A stretch of DNA of 34,887 nt from NCBI GenBank assembly GCA_903821355.1, contig CAIJKW010000013.1:1-34887 (forward strand), given 5' to 3'. The position numbers and the translations under genes are program-made. This document shows, in pieces, positions 31,561 to 34,887 of this stretch; position 1 is the stretch's first letter; each line of letters starts with the position of its first letter. The notes below the pieces were generated by a model, which saw only the letters and a program-made list of their open reading frames with translations, did no database searches and was not told the DNA's origin. The DNA is from an uncultured bacterium (GTDB lineage: Bacteria > Patescibacteriota > Minisyncoccia > Phycocordibacterales > CAIZLB01).

Positions 31561-31622
31561 AACAGACAAATTCTATATCTCAAACTATAATTACAACACA
31601 TTAAAAATAATTAAGCAAATAT

Positions 31623-32783
31623 ATGAAAAATAACAATAAAAAGTCGATAACGGTTGCTGTGGTGATTATAGCCCTAATATTAGCTATATTTATATGGGCG
31701 AAGAATAAACCAAATGATAATAGTTTGACTATCACAGCAATGTTTCCAATGACTGGGGGTCTGGCTTCATACGGAGATTCTGCTTCTAAGGCTTCAATCT
31801 TGGCTACTGAGGAAATAAACGCAAATGGCGGAATTAATGGGAAGATGTTGAAATTGAATATTCAAGATCATAAATGTGACGCAAAAGAAGCCGTTGCTAT
31901 ATATAAGCAGTTTAAATCAAGTACAAATGTTTTTAGCTCGATTGCTTGTAGTGGAACTGCGCTTGCAATAGCTCCAATGCTTGAAGATGAAGGTGAGATT
32001 CTCTTTGGAACAACCATAACAACTCCGAAGTTGTCTGGAATATCAAAGAATTTATTTAGAAATTGGTCTTCTGATGCAAAGGAAGCGGAGTTATTCGCCA
32101 AGTTGCTTAAAAGTATTAATTACCAGAAGGTTGGAATAATTTACGAAGAAACTGATTATGCCAAGGGAATAAAGGATTCTCTAGAACAAAATATTTTAAA
32201 GGATGACAGTAGTAAAAAGGTTTTTACAGAAGGCTTTACAGTTGGATCAACTGACGTTAGATCTCAGTTGGTTAAGCTTCAGGCTCAAGATGTTGATGTA
32301 ATCTTTATTAGCCCTCAAACTGTAACTACGGGTGAGGTGGTTGTTAAGCAGATGACAGAGCTTAAGTTTAAACCTAAGACTGTTTTAGTTAATGACAACA
32401 TAATTAAAGCCGAGATTTTACTAAAGAAGTACCCAGAGTTTTTTCAAGGCGCATATGGTGCGGACTACAAGATTACAGATTCAAAGGCTATTGAGGATTT
32501 TAAGAATAGATATTCAAAAAGATTTGGTGAGGATTGTAAGCAAATCAATATTTGTGTTGCACAACATGACGCTGTTAAGCTTATTGCTCAAGCTTTATCT
32601 GTTACAGAAAAGGATGATTATAGCAACGATAAGATTCAGGAGTACTTAAAAACAGTTAATTATCAAGGTATATCAGGAAATATAAGTTTTGACGATAGGA
32701 ATGACAGAGTAAACACAGAGTACACCTTGCTGAAAGTTGATGGTGGTATTGCGATAAATACAACGATGAACTCTGGGAATTAA
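31623..32783 (+). CDS. branched-chain amino acid-type ABC substrate-binding protein (LivK family), orphan
   Basis: The N-terminal helix (residues about 8-26, SITVAVVIIALILAIFIWA) anchors the protein to the membrane; there is no lipobox cysteine. The mature part is a type I periplasmic-binding fold: ITAMFPMTGGLASYGDSASK, ATEEINANGGINGKMLKLNI, and SIACSGTALAIAPMLEDEGE. The family binds branched-chain amino acids, amides or other small ligands. No permease or ATPase gene is next to it, so it may feed a remote transporter or act as a sensor. Two Cys pairs (DHKCD / ACSG, and EDCKQINIC) could form disulfides. It starts in the context AAATATATG. Confidence 0.88.
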   Translation: MKNNNKKSITVAVVIIALILAIFIWAKNKPNDNSLTITAMFPMTGGLASYGDSASKASILATEEINANGGINGKMLKLNIQDHKCDAKEAVAIYKQFKSSTNVFSSIACSGTALAIAPMLEDEGEILFGTTITTPKLSGISKNLFRNWSSDAKEAELFAKLLKSINYQKVGIIYEETDYAKGIKDSLEQNILKDDSSKKVFTEGFTVGSTDVRSQLVKLQAQDVDVIFISPQTVTTGEVVVKQMTELKFKPKTVLVNDNIIKAEILLKKYPEFFQGAYGADYKITDSKAIEDFKNRYSKRFGEDCKQINICVAQHDAVKLIAQALSVTEKDDYSNDKIQEYLKTVNYQGISGNISFDDRNDRVNTEYTLLKVDGGIAINTTMNSGN

Positions 32784-32899
32784 GATATAAATATTATTCA
32801 GATAATCTTGTTAACTGCTGTAACGTCGTCTGTTAATAAAAATAAAAACTGTGTCATCAACATGGTTTTTTATTCTTACTTTTAGCCTTGTATAACTTT

Positions 32900-32927
32900 T
32901 TGACAAAAAGTTTAGCAAGTATAAAAT
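32900..32927 (+). promoter_or_regulatory. promoter of the 33017 gene
   Basis: Perfect TTGACA (32900-32905) and TAAAAT (32922-32927) are 16 bases apart. The expected start near 32934 is followed by a GTGC/GCAC hairpin (32938-32941, 32949-32952) and then an A/C-rich leader to the ATG. Confidence 0.6.
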
Positions 32928-33016
32928 TAAATTGGGAGTGCAAACACAGCACCTTAAATCTTCATTTGCAGAGATCGCATTCCAGAAAAACAAACAACCC
33001 AAGAAAAACAAGATCC

Positions 33017-33340
33017 ATGAAAATGACAACGATTGACTGGGTCGTCAGAGAAGAACGACTCAACGCATTCTATGGTGATATTGACGCAGATCTTCGCTTA
33101 CTGATTTGGAAACTTTGCGGCAAATTGACCATTCTACTCAAACTTTGCCCGGGGTTGGCAACACAGTCACGGAGAATGCAGTTGTGGCATCTCGAAAACT
33201 ATTTCATTCACGCTCCAGCGGAGTTGGATGAACCAACGATAATGGATGCTGCTACTCTCCCTCCGGTTGAGGCTACCCCGTCGTCAATTATGTACGAAGA
33301 TCACGGCACCTTACCCTTACCATGGGAATCTGCCGCTTAA
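33017..33340 (+). CDS. small hypothetical protein
   Basis: I do not recognise the family. The start at 33017 (MKMTTIDWVVREERLNAFYG) is preferred to an upstream in-frame ATG at 32888, because the promoter at 32900-32927 would lie inside the longer reading. A second ATG at 33023 is equally good. The ~107-residue protein has an N-terminal helical part and a Pro-rich, acidic C-terminal tail (LDEPTIMDAATLPPVEATPS). Base composition is clearly richer in GC than in the ribosomal genes around it. It has its own promoter, leader hairpin and a downstream GC-rich hairpin, so it is a single-gene unit. Confidence 0.6.
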   Translation: MKMTTIDWVVREERLNAFYGDIDADLRLLIWKLCGKLTILLKLCPGLATQSRRMQLWHLENYFIHAPAELDEPTIMDAATLPPVEATPSSIMYEDHGTLPLPWESAA

Positions 33341-33360
33341 TCTCCACTTCAACCTAAACT

Positions 33361-33389
33361 GGCCCGGCGGGGGTTTCCCCCGCCGGGCC
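33361..33389 (+). terminator. GC-rich perfect hairpin after the 33017 gene
   Basis: GGCCCGGCGGGGG (33361-33373) and its exact complement (33377-33389) flank TTT. A 13-bp all-GC stem is exceptional in this AT-rich sequence. No T-run follows, so it may act as a 3' stability element as much as a terminator. Confidence 0.6.
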
Positions 33390-33402
33390 TAACCCACCAC
33401 TA

Positions 33403-33430
33403 TTGATTTTATAAGAAATTATGTTACTAT
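33403..33430 (+). promoter_or_regulatory. promoter of the 33568 gene
   Basis: TTGATT (33403-33408) and TACTAT (33425-33430) are 16 bases apart. A GCTGAA/TTCAGC pair (33431-33436, 33468-33473) with inner AGAG/CTCT follows at once. An A/C-rich tract of about 90 bases then leads to the ATG. Confidence 0.5.
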
Positions 33431-33567
33431 GCTGAAACAGAGTCATTGGTGGCTCTAGAATCAGTAATTCAGCATTTCAAATCCAGTTAAATCCAACAAA
33501 ACAGAACAACAATTAGAAACACAGAAACGATATACCAAAATTCCCTCGCGGGGTTACCATTGGTCAA

Positions 33568-33822
33568 ATGGGATTGACCCCAGAGACTTCCAACTCCAAT
33601 CCGGAGGCTAAAGCTGCGCAGGATGGCGAATCTGGCCTGCCAATCAAGGCCATCTTGCCGAAGCCTCTAGTGGCAGACGCAAAGACCATAACGGCAAGGG
33701 CGAAGCCGCTTTTTGCAAAGGTGACTACCATCATGATCAGCCCTAAGCCTTTGATGACGGACGAAATGAGAGTGTTAGCCATGTCTTTGCATTCCCTGCA
33801 ACGCCCCTTCCGTAGGAAATAG
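33568..33822 (+). CDS. small hypothetical protein (strand uncertain)
   Basis: I do not recognise it. The 84-residue plus-strand reading (MGLTPETSNSNPEAKAAQDG...) is polar at the N-terminus and basic at the C-terminus (SLQRPFRRK). It is favoured by a plus-strand promoter upstream and a good plus-strand terminator downstream. The opposite strand also has an open reading: from an internal ATG at about 33782 it would give a ~72-residue protein with a hydrophobic segment (GLGLIMMVVTFAKSGFALAV). Only one is likely real, and the unit could also be a non-coding RNA. Composition is GC-rich for this window. Confidence 0.4.
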   Translation: MGLTPETSNSNPEAKAAQDGESGLPIKAILPKPLVADAKTITARAKPLFAKVTTIMISPKPLMTDEMRVLAMSLHSLQRPFRRK

Positions 33823-33823
33823 G

Positions 33824-33849
33824 GAATTGTGTCGATTTCGGCACAATTC
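33824..33849. repeat. 8-bp inverted repeat
   Basis: GAATTGTG (33824-33831) and CACAATTC (33842-33849) lie between the 33568 gene and its terminator; a first hairpin of a double terminator is one reading. Confidence 0.5.
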
Positions 33850-33861
33850 TCAAAAACCCAA

Positions 33862-33906
33862 GACGCTCGGTTCTTCCAGATTTCTGGGGCCGGGCGTTGT
33901 TTTTTT
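33862..33906 (+). terminator. Rho-independent terminator after the 33568 gene
   Basis: ACGCTCGG (33863-33870) pairs with CCGGGCGT (33890-33897, one G-U pair). It encloses CCAG/CTGG (33876-33887) and is followed by TGTTTTTTT. This is plus-strand specific and supports plus-strand transcription of the preceding unit. Confidence 0.85.
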
Positions 33907-34000
33907 ACCCAAAATATCTCAAGGCTTTCTTCAAAAATTAGCCATCCTTTATGGCCTTTTATTGAAAACTCCAAATTAGACCACTAATCTTGTAAAATAT

Positions 34001-34060
34001 CCACCAATATCTCCCAATAAGCCTTTTGGTGGTTGACACTTCTATTATTTTTGTTAGTAT
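34001..34060 (+). promoter_or_regulatory. promoter of the rpsS-rplV group with adjoining inverted repeat
   Basis: Perfect TTGACA (34033-34038) and TAGTAT (34055-34060) are 16 bases apart. Immediately upstream, CCACCAA (34001-34007) and TTGGTGG (34026-34032) form a 7-bp inverted repeat that abuts the -35 box. The leader to rpsS is about 35 bases. This promoter restarts the S10 cluster after the insertion. Confidence 0.65.
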
Positions 34061-34102
34061 ACGGTAACTGGCTCTTAAGGGCTATTATTTTTCACACAAA
34101 CA

Positions 34103-34453
34103 ATGACAAGATCACTTAAAAAAGGACCATATATAGCCCCAAAACTTCTAGAGAAGATAGCAGGCAAAAATCCTCAAGCAACTGGGGTAATTAAGACTTG
34201 GTACAGAGCAAGTCAAATATCACCAGAAATGGTTGGTTTTATATTTGGTGTACACAACGGAAAGACACACACAGAAGTCCTTGTTACAGAAGAAATGGTC
34301 GGACATAGACTAGGTGAATTTTCACCAACAAGAAAGTTCAATAGACACGGAGGTAAAATGCAAAAGGAACTGGATGCTGCAAAAAAGCAATCAGAAATCA
34401 CTGCAGCTAAATCTGCTAAGGCAACAGTAGCAGCCCCTGCTAAAAAGAAATAA
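34103..34453 (+). CDS. rpsS: 30S ribosomal protein uS19
   Basis: S19 is in the small-subunit head and contacts the large subunit. The core is canonical: [40 protein letters not shown] (usually TWSRxSxIxPxMVGxTI), [19 protein letters not shown]. After the normal end at about residue 92 there is an Ala/Lys-rich tail of roughly 25 residues ending APAKKK. It is separated from rplB by about 3.5 kb instead of the usual few bases. The context upstream is ACACAAACAATG, without Shine-Dalgarno. Confidence 0.96.
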   Translation: MTRSLKKGPYIAPKLLEKIAGKNPQATGVIKTWYRASQISPEMVGFIFGVHNGKTHTEVLVTEEMVGHRLGEFSPTRKFNRHGGKMQKELDAAKKQSEITAAKSAKATVAAPAKKK

Positions 34454-34473
34454 TTTAATATATAAGTCAAACC

Positions 34474-34887
34474 ATGAAAGCAATTTTAAGTAATTACAGA
34501 CAATCACCAAGAAAAGTAGGACTAGTCGCAGGACTCATTCGTGGTAAGACAGTTGCACAAGCTCGTATCGCTCTAAAGTTTGCAAACAAAAGAGCTTCTC
34601 TTCCAGTTGCAAAACTACTAGAAAGTGCTGTTGCTAACGCAAAAAATGCAGGTGTATCAAATGTTGAGTCACTTAAGGTTCAAGAAATACAAGTAAACAA
34701 AGGAAGAGTTCTTAAAAGAAGTCTTCCTCGCGCTCGTGGATCAGCTTCAAGACTTAACAAGCGTTCAAGTCATGTTTCTATAATTCTTTCAGAAAAAGGA
34801 GTTGTTGTAGCTGCTGATTCAAAGATTGAAGTAGCGGAAACAAAGACTGCAACAAAGGCATCAAAGAGTGTTGCAGCAGAAGCAAAG
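34474..34887 (+). CDS. rplV: 50S ribosomal protein uL22 (partial, runs off the window)
   Basis: L22 spans the large subunit and lines the exit tunnel. The reading from the ATG at 34474 is open to the last base, giving 138 codons so far. It starts MKAILSNYRQSPRKVGLVAG and continues with KLLESAVANAKNAG and LPRARGSASRLNKRSSHVSI, all typical. The normal protein is about 110 residues, so an Ala/Lys/Thr-rich C-terminal extension (AETKTATKASKSVAAEAK) is already visible, as in rpsS. It starts 20 bases after the rpsS stop. Confidence 0.93.
   Translation, partial: MKAILSNYRQSPRKVGLVAGLIRGKTVAQARIALKFANKRASLPVAKLLESAVANAKNAGVSNVESLKVQEIQVNKGRVLKRSLPRARGSASRLNKRSSHVSIILSEKGVVVAADSKIEVAETKTATKASKSVAAEAK

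Noticed and set aside
33431..33906. RNase P RNA or tmRNA in the GC-rich unit
   Set aside because: None of the conserved RNase P RNA core sequences or the tmRNA tRNA-like ends are present.
33564..33974. 136-codon minus-strand open reading before rpsS
   Set aside because: Its 5' half crosses a clear plus-strand terminator. Only a shorter internal version is conceivable and is mentioned with the plus-strand gene.
1..34887. CRISPR arrays, insertion sequences, integrase genes or rRNA
   Set aside because: No regularly spaced direct repeats, transposase or integrase motifs, or rRNA-like stretches were seen.

Overview
The window looks like a chromosomal segment of an AT-rich bacterium with a streamlined gene style, most likely a member of the Candidate Phyla Radiation (Patescibacteria, Parcubacteria-like). 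The taxon is an inference. It rests on low GC, a type IV pilus assembly locus next to DNA-uptake genes, an ORF6N-type DNA-binding protein, a ComEC-type channel whose nuclease-like domain is a separate gene, ribosomal proteins with Lys/Ala-rich extensions, and translation starts that mostly lack Shine-Dalgarno sequences. TGA is used as a stop (the comEC-like gene ends in TGA), so there is no sign of the recoded-UGA genetic code of Gracilibacteria and Absconditabacteria.

Layout. (1) 87-5936: type IV pilus operon (PilB ATPase, PilC platform, three prepilin-like proteins, one large PilX-like protein with a repetitive beta-type body). (2) 6016-8049: glycolysis pair tpiA-pgk. (3) 8074-9340: ORF6N protein surrounded by and containing long palindromes, then a small zinc-ribbon gene with its own leader and terminator. 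(4) 9349-16822: nucleic-acid and membrane functions: HIT hydrolase, RecJ, RNase HI with a C-terminal viroplasmin-like domain, ComEC channel, superoxide dismutase, ComEC-type metallo-beta-lactamase protein, ribosomal protein bL28, site-2 protease. (5) 16906-20197: the str genes rpsL-rpsG-fusA, closed by a terminator. (6) 20198-26377: an accessory stretch between fusA and tuf: a small orphan gene, a DEDDh exonuclease, an AlbA_2/ATPase-fold protein, and a minus-strand Fic-SWIM-hypothetical operon, followed by a 750-base non-coding region full of inverted repeats. (7) 26378-30583: tuf-rpsJ-rplC-rplD-rplW-rplB, closed by a terminator. (8) 30684-33908: a second insertion, between rplB and rpsS: TrmB-like regulator, orphan branched-chain amino acid-type binding protein, and two small GC-richer genes. 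(9) 34103-end: rpsS and rplV resume from a new promoter; rplV runs off the window.

The pilus operon, ComEC channel, ComEC-type nuclease-like protein and RecJ together make a plausible DNA-uptake and processing set. The most unusual signals are non-coding: palindromes of 27-35 bp sharing the core CAAATTG; a 35-bp element at identical spacing before the ORF6N gene and the comEC gene; an inverted pair of outward-facing promoter-like modules before tuf; a compact three-way-junction candidate in the tuf leader; and small genes that share a promoter / 5' hairpin / leader / private terminator design. No rRNA, tRNA, CRISPR array or insertion sequence was recognised.
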